Origin: Miltoncostaea sp963703045
GTDB taxonomy: Bacteria > Actinomycetota > Thermoleophilia > Miltoncostaeales > Miltoncostaeaceae
Length of the DNA: 64,000 bases
Assembly (NCBI GenBank): GCA_963703045.1
Contig: OY969782.1
Span: forward strand, 2,418,001 to 2,482,000
Direction of reading: 5' to 3'
This document shows positions 49,119 through 58,393 of the stretch, piece by piece. The notes beneath the pieces are model-generated. The model was not told where the DNA came from. It did no database searches and saw only the letters and a program-made list of their open reading frames with translations. Each line of letters starts with the position of its first letter. The stretch's first letter is position 1. The position numbers and the translations under genes were made by a program.

Positions 49119-50374
49119 CTACCCGAGCGACGACGCGCGCTCGATCAGCAGCCGCCGCTCGCGCACGTTGGCGGTCAGGGTCGCCGCGCGCGCGAGCTCG
49201 ACGCGCGCCTCGTTGACGCGCCCGAGCCGGATGAGGAGGTCGGCCCGGACCGCCGGCAGCAGGTGGTACCCGGCGAGCGCGGGGGCGTCGACGAGCCCGT
49301 CGACGACGGCGAGCCCGGCCGCCGGGCCGAACGCCATGCCGAGCGCCACCGCGCGGTTGAGCTCGACGATCGGAGACGGGGTGAGCTCGGCCAGGGCGTC
49401 GTAGAGGGCGGCGATGCGCACCCAGTCGGTGGCCGCCGCCGTGGGGGCCCGCGCGTGACACGCGGCGATCGCGGCCTGCAGGGAGTAGGGCCCGAGCGCG
49501 CCCCCGAGGCGCCTCCACCCGCGCCAGCGCCGCGAGGCCGCGGCCGATCAGCAGGCGGTCCCACCGGCCGCGGTCCTGGTCGGGCAGCAGCACGGGCGCG
49601 CCGTCGCGACCGACCCGGGCGCGCAGGCGCGACGCCTGGATCTCCATCAGGGCCACCAGGCCGTGCACCTCGGGCTCGCGCGGGGCCAGGCCGGCGAGGA
49701 TCCGGCCCAGCCGCAGTGCCTCCTCGCAGAGCCCCGGCCGCACCCAGTCCTCGCCGGCGCTCGCGGAGTAGCCCTCGTTGAAGATCAGGTAGACGACCGA
49801 CAGCACCGAGTCGAGCCGTTCGGGCAGCTCGCGGCCCGCCGGCACCTCGAAGGGCACCCGCGCCGCCGTCAGGGTGCGCTTGGCGCGCACGATCCGCTGC
49901 GCGACGGTCGCCTCGGGCACCAGGAAGGCCCGCGCGATCTCGGAGGTCGTGAGCCCGCCGAGCAGGCGCAGCGTCAGCGCCACGCGCGCGTCGGTCGACA
50001 GCGCCGGGTGGCAGCAGGTGAAGATGAGCCCGAGCAGGTCGTCGCCGATCACGTCGTCCATCTGCGCGGCGAGATCGGGGTCGTCGGCACCCCCGCGGCC
50101 GGCGAGGTCGTGGGCGATCTCCTCGTGGGTGCGCCCGAGGCGACGGTCGCGGCGCATGAGGTCGATGGCCCGGTTCCTCGCCGTCGTGGTCAGCCAGGCG
50201 CCCGGGTTGGCGGGCACCCCGATGCGCGGCCAGCGCTCGAGGGCGGCGACCAGCGCGTCCTGGGCGGCGTCCTCGGCCATCCCGACGTCGCCCGTCATGC
50301 GGGCGACGCCGGCGATGACCCGGGCCGACTCGATCCTCCAGACCGCCTCGATCGCGCCCGCAGGCGGACCGCAC
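49119..50374 (-). CDS. ECF42-type RNA polymerase sigma factor, frame broken twice
   Basis: Extracytoplasmic-function sigma factor with a long C-terminal extension. Sigma2: EDAAQDALVAALERWPRIG and PANPGAWLTTTARNRAIDLM. Sigma4: ALTLRLLGGLTTSEIARAFL and VPEATVAQRIVRAKRTL. The DUF6596-type extension has SVLSVVYLIFNEGYSASAGE and, after a break near 49505, IAALYDALAELTPSPIVELN with TPR-like helices. A second break near 50348 precedes IEAVWRIESARVIAGVARMT; GTG 50374 then serves as start. The family works with DGPF proteins instead of an anti-sigma factor, and one is encoded just upstream. Confidence 0.85.
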
Positions 50375-50382
50375 GACGGCGC

Positions 50383-50799
50383 CTACCCGTGCTCCTCCAT
50401 GCGGGTGCGCTGGCGCTCCTCCTGCTCACGCAGCTCGGGCGTGAACTCCTCGCCGAAGTCCTCGGCCTCGAAGACCCGCCGGATCTCGACGTGCGCCTCG
50501 CGGAAGGGGCTCCGCTTCATCCACTCGACGGCCTCGTCGAGCGAGCGCGTCTGCAGGATCCAGAAGCCCCCGATCAACTCCTTCGTCTCGGCGAAGGGGC
50601 CGTCCACGACGGTGCGCTCGGCGCCGTCGAAGTGCACCCGGACCCCCCGCGAGCTCGGGTGCAGGCCCTCGCCGGCGAGCATCACGCCCGCCGCGACCAG
50701 CTCCTCGTTGAACCGGCCCATCTCGGCGAGCTGCGCCTCGGAGGGCATCGCCCCCGCCTCGGACTCGGGGCTCGCCTTCACCAGCACCATGAACCTCAT
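50383..50799 (-). CDS. YCII-related DGPF-domain protein
   Basis: 138 aa. MRFMVLVKASPESEAGAMPS, and VHFDGAERTVVDGPFAETKE with the DGPF motif, then LIGGFWILQTRSLDEAVEWM. This is the partner gene always found beside ECF42 sigma factors and thought to take part in their control. GGGAGGGAGA precedes ATG 50799. Its stop lies 8 bp before the sigma factor start. Confidence 0.92.
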   Translation of the reverse strand: MRFMVLVKASPESEAGAMPSEAQLAEMGRFNEELVAAGVMLAGEGLHPSSRGVRVHFDGAERTVVDGPFAETKELIGGFWILQTRSLDEAVEWMKRSPFREAHVEIRRVFEAEDFGEEFTPELREQEERQRTRMEEHG

Positions 50800-50920
50800 C
50801 GTCGTCTCCCTCCCTCGGGGTCCCTTTCACAGACTCGACGAACGGGGCGGCGCGAGATCGACACGCCCACACCGAAGATGTCACGCCGCCCGCCGCGCGG
50901 ACGCCTCCGATGGTCGGCGA

Positions 50921-52711
50921 TCACGCCTCGAGCGCCTCCGATGCCTCGAGCCAGGCCGTCTCGGCGCGCTCGCGCTCGTCGCCCACCGCGCCGAGTGAGG
51001 CGGTCAGCTCGCGCAGGCGCTCGTGGTCGGTCGCGTGAGCCACCATCTGCTCGTGCAGGTCCGTCTCGCGCGCGGAGAGGCGGTCGATCTCGCGCTCGAG
51101 CCGCTGCACCTCCTTTCGGGCGGCGCGCGCCGTCGCGCCCGGCGTCGGTCCTGCGGCGTCCGGCGCCCCCCGCGCGTCGGCCGGCGACACCGCGGCGGCC
51201 CGGAGCTGCATGTACTGCTCGACGCCGCCCGGCAGGTGGCGGATGCCGCCGTCGCCCATCAGCGCGTACACGTCGTCGCAGACCCGCTCGACGAAGTAGC
51301 GGTCGTGGCTGACCACCACGAGCGTGCCCGGCCAGCCGTCGAGGAGGTCCTCGAGGGCGGTGAGCGTGTCGATGTCGAGGTCGTTGGTCGGCTCGTCGAG
51401 CAGGAGGACGTTGGGCTCGTCCATGAGCAGCCGCATCAGCTGCAGGCGCCGGCGCTCGCCGCCCGACAGGTCGCGCACGAGGGTGCGTCCGCGCGGGCCG
51501 CGGAAGCCGAAGCGCTCGGCCATGGTGCCCGCGGTCATCTCCCGTCCGTCGCCAAGGCGCGTGCGCAGCCGCACCTGCTCGAGCGACTCGATGACCCGCA
51601 GGCCCTCGTCGAGCTCCACCGTGTCCTGCGAGAGGTGGGCCAGCCGTACGGTGGCCCCGCGCCGCACCTCGCCGGCGTCCGGCGCGAGCGAGCCCTCGAG
51701 CAGGCGGACCAGCGTCGTCTTGCCGGAGCCGTTGACCCCGACGATCGCCACCCGGTCGCCGGGGCCGAGCCGCCAGGTCGCGGCGTGCAGCAGGCGCCGC
51801 CCGCCGCGTGCCACGGACACGTCCTCGGCGTCGAGCACGCGCGACCCCAGCCGGGCGGTGGCGAAGCGCAGCAGCTCGGCGCGGTCGCGCACCTCCGGCT
51901 CGTCGGCGATCAGCGCGCTCGCCGCCTCGATGCGGAAGCGGGGCTTCGACGTGCGCGCGGGCGGCCCCCGGCGCAGCCACGCGAGCTCCTTGCGCAGCAG
52001 CTGGCGGCGGCGGTCCTCGTGCACGGCGGCGAGGCGCTCGCGCTCGGCACGCGCCAGCACGTACGCGGCGTAGCCGCCCTCGTACTGGTGCACCGCCCCG
52101 TCGGAGACCTCCCACGTGGCGGTGCAGACGGCGTCGAGGAACCACCGGTCGTGGGTCACGACCACGAGCGAGCCGCGCCGGGCGGCCAGGTGGCGCGCGA
52201 GCCAGTCGACGCCCTCGATGTCCAGGTGGTTGGTCGGCTCGTCCAGCAGCAGCAGCTCCGGTCCGTCGATCAGCAGGCGCGCGAGCGCCACCCGCCGGCG
52301 CTCGCCGCCCGAGAGCGTGGCGATCGGCGTGTCGAGGCCGGCGGGGAACCGGGTCAGTCCGACGCCGCCGAGGAGCCCGTCGAGCGCGACCCGGAAGGCC
52401 GCGTCACCGGCCCACTCGTGGTCGGCGCGCCCGGCGACGAGCTCGTCGCGGACCGTGCGCGCCGGGTCGAGGTCGTCGCCCTGGCCGATCAGGGCCAGCC
52501 CGAGGTCGCCGGACCGGGTGACGCGGCCCCCGTCCGGAGGCTGCAGGCCGGCGATCAGCCGCAGCAGGGTGGACTTGCCGTCGCCGTTGCGGCCCACCAC
52601 CCCGATGCGGTCGCCGGCCGCGACGCCCAGCGAGACGTCGGCCAGGACGACGCGGCCGGCGTAGTCGACGCCGACGCCGTCGAGGTTGACGAGGTTGCGG
52701 GGGAGGGCCAT
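50921..52711 (-). CDS. ABC-F family ATPase (Uup-like)
   Basis: 596 aa soluble protein with two ABC domains. Walker A GRNGDGKSTLLRL and GVNGSGKTTLVRL; signatures LSGGERRRVALARLL and LSGGERRRLQLMRLL; Walker B LLLLDEPTNHLDIEGV and VLLLDEPTNDLDIDTL. No membrane segments. The interdomain linker (RAERERLAAVHEDRRRQLLR) and a C-terminal coiled coil (KEVQRLEREIDRLSARETDL) resemble Uup. Members act on ribosomes or DNA-linked processes; some protect against antibiotics. Confidence 0.92.
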   Translation of the reverse strand: MALPRNLVNLDGVGVDYAGRVVLADVSLGVAAGDRIGVVGRNGDGKSTLLRLIAGLQPPDGGRVTRSGDLGLALIGQGDDLDPARTVRDELVAGRADHEWAGDAAFRVALDGLLGGVGLTRFPAGLDTPIATLSGGERRRVALARLLIDGPELLLLDEPTNHLDIEGVDWLARHLAARRGSLVVVTHDRWFLDAVCTATWEVSDGAVHQYEGGYAAYVLARAERERLAAVHEDRRRQLLRKELAWLRRGPPARTSKPRFRIEAASALIADEPEVRDRAELLRFATARLGSRVLDAEDVSVARGGRRLLHAATWRLGPGDRVAIVGVNGSGKTTLVRLLEGSLAPDAGEVRRGATVRLAHLSQDTVELDEGLRVIESLEQVRLRTRLGDGREMTAGTMAERFGFRGPRGRTLVRDLSGGERRRLQLMRLLMDEPNVLLLDEPTNDLDIDTLTALEDLLDGWPGTLVVVSHDRYFVERVCDDVYALMGDGGIRHLPGGVEQYMQLRAAAVSPADARGAPDAAGPTPGATARAARKEVQRLEREIDRLSARETDLHEQMVAHATDHERLRELTASLGAVGDERERAETAWLEASEALEA

Positions 52712-52747
52712 CGGTCCATCCTGCCCGGACCGGGCCGCGCCCGCGCG

Positions 52748-53752
52748 TCAGGTGCCGGTGACGAGCACCGCGGCGCCGGCGACCTCGCCGCCGCGCAGCC
52801 GGGCCAGGGCGCGGTTCGCCTCGCTCAGCGGGTGCGTCTCGACATGCGTCGTGACGGGGATCTCGGCGGCGAGGGCGAGGAACTCGTCGGCGTCGGCGCG
52901 GGTGACGTTGGCGACGCTGCGCAGCACGCGCTCGCCCCACAGCAGCGCGTACGGGAACGATGGGACCCGGTCGAGGTGGATCGCGTTGACCACCACGGTG
53001 CCCCCCCGGTTGACGGCGCCGAGCGCGGCCACGACGACGTCGCCGACCGGGGCGAACGTGATCGCGGCGTCGAGTGGCACGGGCGGCGCGTCGTCGTACC
53101 CGCCCGCCCACGCCGCCCCGAGGCTCCGCGCCCGCTCGCGCTCGCGCTCGGAGCGGGTGCAGACGTACACCTCGCAGCCGATGTGCCGGGCCACCTGGGC
53201 CACGCACAGCGCGGACGCGCCGAAGCCGTAGAGGCCGAGCCGCGATCCCGGCCCGGCGCCGCTCAGCCGCAGGGCCCGCTGGCCGATCACCCCCCCGCAC
53301 AACAGCGGGGCGACCGCGACCGGGTCGGTGCCGGCGGGCAGGCGCGCCGCCACGTCGGCGCGCACCAGCATGGCGTCGGCGAAGCCGCCGTCGCGGTCCC
53401 AGCCGGTGAACGTGGCCGTCGCGCACAGGTTCTCGCGGCCCTCCCGGCAGCGCGGGCAGCGACCGCAGGCACCGGCCAGCCATGTGGCGCCGGCGGGATC
53501 GCCCTCGCGCCACCCGGTCACGCCGGGCCCGACGGCGGCCACCGCGCCCACGGCCTGGTGGCCCGGGACGACCGGCAGACGGCGCGCCTCGAGGTCACCC
53601 TCGGCGAGCTGCAGGTCGGTGCGGCACACCGCGCACGCCGCGACGCGCAGCAGCAGCTCGCCCGGCCCCGGGACGGGCTCGGGCCGTTGCTCCTCGACCA
53701 GCGGGCCGTCCCCGACGGCGGGCCCGGGCGCGCGCAGCACCATCGCCCTCAC
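52748..53752 (-). CDS. zinc-dependent alcohol dehydrogenase
   Basis: 334 aa medium-chain dehydrogenase. Catalytic zinc ligands: Cys in ACAVCRTDLQL and His in VPGHQAVGAVAAV. Structural zinc: four Cys in GACGRCPRCREGRENLC. The Rossmann motif is GLYGFGASALCVAQ. WDRDGGFADAMLVRADVAAR is a typical segment of the AdhP / NADPH-dependent branch. GTG 53752 gives VRAMVLRAPG at the N-terminus; ATG 53743 is the alternative. Substrate not predictable. Confidence 0.88.
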   Translation of the reverse strand: MRAMVLRAPGPAVGDGPLVEEQRPEPVPGPGELLLRVAACAVCRTDLQLAEGDLEARRLPVVPGHQAVGAVAAVGPGVTGWREGDPAGATWLAGACGRCPRCREGRENLCATATFTGWDRDGGFADAMLVRADVAARLPAGTDPVAVAPLLCGGVIGQRALRLSGAGPGSRLGLYGFGASALCVAQVARHIGCEVYVCTRSERERERARSLGAAWAGGYDDAPPVPLDAAITFAPVGDVVVAALGAVNRGGTVVVNAIHLDRVPSFPYALLWGERVLRSVANVTRADADEFLALAAEIPVTTHVETHPLSEANRALARLRGGEVAGAAVLVTGT

Positions 53753-53992
53753 GTCATCAGCCCCGTCCCCGTCGGCGTCCTCCGACGAGTATCGCGCGTA
53801 CCGCGCCGATCGCTCAGGGGCGATGTCGGTCCCGTGTGACGATCGGCACGATCCCCCGTCCCACGCGCCCGCGGCCGTGCGTCGCGCCGACCCGGGCTCG
53901 CCGAGCGCCCGATCGTGGCGTTCGTCACGAGAGTTCCGGCGTCTGGGGCCACGTACACTCATCGGGCTCGTAGTCGACTGGGGGGCGTGACA

Positions 53993-56257
53993 ATGGGGGC
54001 GTTCGAAGAGGACATCGCGGAGATCCAGGAGTTCATGGACGGGGACCGCTTCTCCGCCGTGACCCGGGTCTACAGCGCGCGTCAGGTCGCCGAGCAGCGC
54101 GGGACGGTGCCGCAGGACTACACCGTGGCGCGCGACGCCGCGGCGGCCTTCTACGACCTGCTGCGCGAGAAGTACTCGCGCGGCGCGTCGATCACCAGCT
54201 TCGGGCCGTACTCCCCGGGCCAGGCGGTGCAGATGAAGCGCGCCGGCATCGAGGGCATCTACCTCGGCGGCTGGGCCACGTCGGCGAAGGGCTCCACCAC
54301 CGAGGACCCGGGCCCCGACCTGGCGAGCTACCCCCTCAGCCAGGTGCCCGACGAGGCCGCCGGCCTGGTGCGCGGCCTGCTCACGGCCGACAAGAACCAG
54401 CGCTTCGCGCGCGCCCGCATGACCGAGGCCGAGCGCGCCGCGACGCCCGAGGTCGACTTCCGGCCGTTCATCGTCGCCGACGCCGACACCGGCCACGGCG
54501 GCGACGCGCACGTGCGCAACCTGATCCGCCGCTTCGTCGAGGCGGGTGTCCCCGGATACCACATCGAGGACCAGAAGCCCGGCGCGAAGAAGTGCGGCCA
54601 CCAGGGCGGCAAGGTGCTCGTGCCCTCCGACGAGCAGATCAAGCGGCTCGTCGCGGCGCGCTTCCAGCTCGACATCATGGGCGTGCCCGGCATCATCGTC
54701 GCCCGCACCGACGCCGAGGCGGCCAACCTCCTCGACAGCGGCGGCGACGAGCGCGACCAGCCCTTCATCCTCGGCGCGACCAAGACCGCGGTGCCGAGCT
54801 ACAAGGCGGCCTTCCTCGCGATGATCCGGCACCTGCACGCCGCCGGCGTCGAGGACCTCAACGGCCACATGATCTACGCCGTCTCCGAGGACGAGTACGC
54901 CTACGCCGACGCGTGGCTCTCGCGCTCGGGCGTGGCCGGCGCCGCCGACGAGGCCGCCGCCGCGTACGCCAAGGGCGAGGCCGGCACCGCCGAGGACGTG
55001 CTCGACCACGTCGGCGACATCTTCCTGGCCGCGTGGCAGGCCGACGCCGGTCTCAAGACCCTGGGCCAGGCGGTGGCCGACCAGATCGCCTTCCGCAGCG
55101 ACGAGGAGTCGGCCCCCGACATCAGCGTCGAGGACTGGAACACGTTCGCGTCGCGCGCGTCCTGGTGGGAGATCCGCACCAAGGCGCGCTCTCTCGGCGT
55201 GGACGTCGTGTGGGACGCGGAGCTGGCCCAGACGCCCGAGGGCTACTACCAGATCCAGGGCGGCATCCCGTACGCGATCGCCAAGTCGCTCGCGGCGGCG
55301 CCCTTCGCCGACCTGCTCTGGATGGAGACCAAGACCGCCGACCTGGCCGACGCGAAGGAGTTCGCGGACGCCATCCACGAGGTCTTCCCCGACCAGATGC
55401 TGGCCTACAACCTGTCGCCGTCCTTCAACTGGGACACGACCGGCATGAGCGACGAGGAGATGCGCGAGTTCCCGATCGAGCTCGGGAGGATGGGCTTCGT
55501 CTTCAACTTCATGACCTACGGCGGACACCAGATCGACGGCCTCGCGGCCGAGGAGTTCACCACCGCCCTGCGCGAGGACGGCATGCTCGCCCTGGCGCGC
55601 CTGCAGCGGAAGTTCCGCCTGCTCGAGTCGCCGTACCGCACGCCGCAGACCCTCGTCGGCGGTCCGCGCGCCGACGCGGCCCTCATGTCGGTCTCGGGCC
55701 AGACCTCCACCACGAAGGCCATGGGCGAGGGCTCCACCCAGAGCCAGCACCTGGTCCAGACCGAGGTCCCGCCGAAGACGCTCGCCGGCTGGCTCGACGA
55801 GTGGGCCGCCTACAACAAGGTCGACACCGCCCTGAAGGTCCGCCTGCGTCCGCACACGGCCGGCACCGACCTGCTCGAGCTGGCGATCGTGGACAACGAC
55901 GACAACAAGCTGGCCAACATCGTGTTCAACACGATCCAGGACCGGCGCGGGCGTCAGATCCTGTCGGTGCGCGACCAGAACACGTTCGACACGTCGCTGC
56001 GCCGCAAGCGCCTGATGACGCTGCTGCACCTGTTCCTGATCCACCGCTACAAGGCCGACGCGATCCACTACCTCACCCCGACCGAGGACAACCACGGCGC
56101 GGCGGCGAGCATGAAGAAGCGCGGCATCTTCTCCAACACCCAGGACGAGGTCGGCGACATCATCGTCGCGGACATCGACAGCGCCTTCGTCTCCCGGCTG
56201 GTCGCGGTGGACAGCGCGGAGCGCAAGGGGCTCATCACCACCTCCGGCCAGGGCTGA
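53993..56257 (+). CDS. aceA: isocitrate lyase, long (Icl2/AceA2) type
   Basis: Cleaves isocitrate to glyoxylate and succinate (glyoxylate shunt, growth on acetate or fatty acids). 754 aa, far longer than the 430-aa AceA, matching mycobacterial Icl2. Motifs: FIVADADTGHGGDAHVRNLI, the catalytic KKCGH at residues 199-203, QLDIMGVPGIIVARTDAEAA, YNLSPSFNWDTTGM, and the extended C-terminal domain (KAMGEGSTQSQHLVQTEVPP, LLHLFLIHRYKADAIHYLTP). ATG 53993 chosen, GTG 53987 possible. The 240-bp upstream gap has no other gene. Malate synthase is not in the window. Confidence 0.93.
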   Translation: MGAFEEDIAEIQEFMDGDRFSAVTRVYSARQVAEQRGTVPQDYTVARDAAAAFYDLLREKYSRGASITSFGPYSPGQAVQMKRAGIEGIYLGGWATSAKGSTTEDPGPDLASYPLSQVPDEAAGLVRGLLTADKNQRFARARMTEAERAATPEVDFRPFIVADADTGHGGDAHVRNLIRRFVEAGVPGYHIEDQKPGAKKCGHQGGKVLVPSDEQIKRLVAARFQLDIMGVPGIIVARTDAEAANLLDSGGDERDQPFILGATKTAVPSYKAAFLAMIRHLHAAGVEDLNGHMIYAVSEDEYAYADAWLSRSGVAGAADEAAAAYAKGEAGTAEDVLDHVGDIFLAAWQADAGLKTLGQAVADQIAFRSDEESAPDISVEDWNTFASRASWWEIRTKARSLGVDVVWDAELAQTPEGYYQIQGGIPYAIAKSLAAAPFADLLWMETKTADLADAKEFADAIHEVFPDQMLAYNLSPSFNWDTTGMSDEEMREFPIELGRMGFVFNFMTYGGHQIDGLAAEEFTTALREDGMLALARLQRKFRLLESPYRTPQTLVGGPRADAALMSVSGQTSTTKAMGEGSTQSQHLVQTEVPPKTLAGWLDEWAAYNKVDTALKVRLRPHTAGTDLLELAIVDNDDNKLANIVFNTIQDRRGRQILSVRDQNTFDTSLRRKRLMTLLHLFLIHRYKADAIHYLTPTEDNHGAAASMKKRGIFSNTQDEVGDIIVADIDSAFVSRLVAVDSAERKGLITTSGQG

Positions 56258-56280
56258 CCCCCCGGCGGGCATGAGGGACC

Positions 56281-56310
56281 CGGAGGCCCCGCCATCGCGC
56301 GGGGCCTCCG
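56281..56310. terminator. terminator after isocitrate lyase
   Basis: CGGAGGCCCCGC - CATCGC - GCGGGGCCTCCG, a perfect 12-bp stem 23 bp after the stop codon. Confidence 0.85.
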
Positions 56311-56364
56311 TCGTGCCGGGGGCGGGACGCCCGGCCCCGCGGGCGGGCGGTCTGCGACCCTTCG

Positions 56365-57597
56365 GTGGTGGAGATCGATCCGCCCCCGCCCGGTGACCCC
56401 GAGGCCGCCGTCGCCTGGGTCGGGGCCCACCTCGACGGCCTCTACGGCGGCACGCTGCGTGCGTCGCCGCGCTTCCGGGGCGGCCAGCCCGCCGCCGACG
56501 CCGCCCTCGCGGCCGCGCCGCTGGCGGGGTACGCCGCCCGCCGCAACGAGGTCTGGCCGCCGGAGCGCCGCGGCGCGACGGGGTTGTCGCCCTACATCCG
56601 CCACGGCCTGATCACGCTGCGCCGGGCCTGGGACGCCGCCGACGACGCGCCGGCGCGCGACGCGCGCAAGTTCCGCGACGAGCTGCTCTGGCAGGAGTAC
56701 GCGCGCCACCTGTACGCGCGGATCGGCGGTCGCCTCGGCCGGCCGCTGAGGGCCGCCCCCGCCCCCGGTCGGGGGTCCCGGCCGGAGGACGCCTGGGACC
56801 GCGGGATGGCGTGCATCGACCTGACGGTCGGCGAGCTCGGGCGCGACGGCTGGCTCGTCAACCAGACGCGGATGTGGCTCGCGAGCCAGTGGTCCGTGCG
56901 GCACGGCCTCGACCCGCGTGCCGGTGAGCGCCGGTTCTTCCGCCACCTGCTCGACGGCTCCGCCGCGGCCAACCAGCTCGGGTGGCAGTGGGTGACCGGC
57001 ACGGCCACCGGGCGGTCGTACGGCTTCTCGCGCTCTCAGGTCCGCCGCCGCGCCCCGGGGCTGTGCGCCACCTGCCCCCGCGAGCACGACTGCCCGATCG
57101 CCGGCTGGCCCCCCTCGCACACCCCGGCGCGCATCGCCCCGCCCGCCTCCCTGCGCGCCGACCCCGACCCGGACCGCACCGCCGGACCGGCGTCGCCCGA
57201 GGTGGCCGGCACCCCCCGGGCCGTGTGGCTGACGGCCGAGTCGCTCGGCGACGACGACCCGGCCCTCGCGGCCCACCCCGACCTGCCGGTGGTCTTCGTG
57301 ATGGACGCCCCCATGCTCCGCCGCCTCGGCCTGGCCGCCCCCCGGCTGGTCTTCCTGGTGGAGTCGCTCGCGGCCCTCGGCGCGCACCGCACCGTGCGGG
57401 TGCGGGTGGGCGACCCGGTCGCCGAGCTGGCGGGCACGCCCCTCGCGGTCACCCACGCCCCGGTGCCGGGCTTCGCACGCCGCGCGGCCCGGCTCGACAT
57501 CGCCGCCCGCCATCCGTGGCCGTGGCTGACGCGCCCGCACGGAGGCAGCGTCGCGTCGTTCTCGGCGTGGGTCCGCCCCGCCCGTGCGGGGGTCTGA
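56365..57597 (+). CDS. photolyase/cryptochrome-like flavoprotein with inverted domain order
   Basis: 410 aa. Residues 70-250 are the FAD-binding domain of photolyases: RRNEVWPPERRGATGLSPYI, RKFRDELLWQEYARHLYARI, GWLVNQTRMWLASQWSVRHG, ERRFFRHLLDGSAAANQLGW. Residues 285-365 look like the alpha/beta antenna domain, normally N-terminal: AVWLTAESLGDDDPALAAHP, VVFVMDAPMLRR, LVFLVESLAALGAHRTVRVR, VGDPVAEL. Cys150, Cys234, Cys237 and Cys243 resemble the four ligands of the [4Fe-4S] cluster in FeS-BCP photolyases. GTG 56365 or 56368. DNA repair or light sensing is inferred. 2 bp before nei. Confidence 0.7.
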   Translation: MVEIDPPPPGDPEAAVAWVGAHLDGLYGGTLRASPRFRGGQPAADAALAAAPLAGYAARRNEVWPPERRGATGLSPYIRHGLITLRRAWDAADDAPARDARKFRDELLWQEYARHLYARIGGRLGRPLRAAPAPGRGSRPEDAWDRGMACIDLTVGELGRDGWLVNQTRMWLASQWSVRHGLDPRAGERRFFRHLLDGSAAANQLGWQWVTGTATGRSYGFSRSQVRRRAPGLCATCPREHDCPIAGWPPSHTPARIAPPASLRADPDPDRTAGPASPEVAGTPRAVWLTAESLGDDDPALAAHPDLPVVFVMDAPMLRRLGLAAPRLVFLVESLAALGAHRTVRVRVGDPVAELAGTPLAVTHAPVPGFARRAARLDIAARHPWPWLTRPHGGSVASFSAWVRPARAGV

Positions 57598-57599
57598 GG

Positions 57600-58393
57600 G
57601 TGCCCGAGGGCCACACCGTCCACCGGGCCGCGCGGCGTCAGACCGCCCTCGTGGCCGGCGGCCCGGTCGCCGCCAGCTCACCGCAGGGCCGGTTCGCCGA
57701 GGGCGCCGCGCCTCATCGACGGCCTGCCGCTGCGCGGCGTCGAGGCGGCCGGCAAGCACCTCTTCTACCGCTTCGGCGGGGACGAGGTCCTGCACGTGCA
57801 CCTCGGGCTGTTCGGCAAGTTCCGCGAGCACGCCGAGGTGCCGCCGCCCGCCCCGCGCGGGGCCGTCCGCCTGCGCCTGGTGGGCGCGACGGGGGCCGTC
57901 GATCTGGCCGGCCCGACGGCGTGCGCGCTGGTGGGGGAGGAGGGACGCGCCGCCATCCTGGCCCGGCTCGGGCCCGACCCGCTGCGCGCCGACGCCGACC
58001 CCGAGCGGGCCGTCGACGACCTCGCCCGCCGCCGCCTGCCGATCGGCGCGGCCCTGCTCGACCAGCGGATAATCGCCGGTCTCGGCAACGTCTACCGCGC
58101 CGAGGTGCTCTTCGTCTGCGGCGTCGCCCCCGAGCGCGAGGCGCGGACGCTGCCGCGGGAGCGCCTCCGGGCCATCTGGGACACCTCGGTGGGGATGCTG
58201 CGCGACGGCGTGCGCCGCGGGCGCATCGTGACGGTCGACCCGGCCGAGGTGGGCCGGCCCGTCAGCCGCATGCGCCGACACGAGCGCACCTACGTCTACA
58301 AGCAGGAGCCTCTGCAAGCGCTGCGGCACCGCCATCACATCGACGGTGCTGGCGGCCCGGCCCTGCTATTGGTGCCCGCGATGCCAGACGTGA
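57600..58393 (+). CDS. nei: Fpg/Nei-type DNA glycosylase (endonuclease VIII), frame broken twice
   Basis: Bifunctional glycosylase/AP lyase for oxidised bases. VPEGHTVHRAARRQTALVAG gives the catalytic Pro2-Glu3 after Met removal. After a break near 57706: LIDGLPLRGVEAAGKHLFYR and LHVHLGLFGKFREH (conserved Lys and HLG). GAALLDQRIIAGLGNVYRAE is the H2TH core. A second break near 58308 hides the zinc finger: corrected, it reads KRCGTAITSTVLAARPCYWC then PRCQT and TGA at 58393. Read without correction the frame would run into the next gene. About 264 aa. Confidence 0.85.

Noticed and set aside
55136..55145. GAACACGTTC in isocitrate lyase (also near 55978) as LexA boxes
   Set aside because: The spacer is 2 bases, not 4, and both are inside coding sequence for Asn-Thr-Phe.
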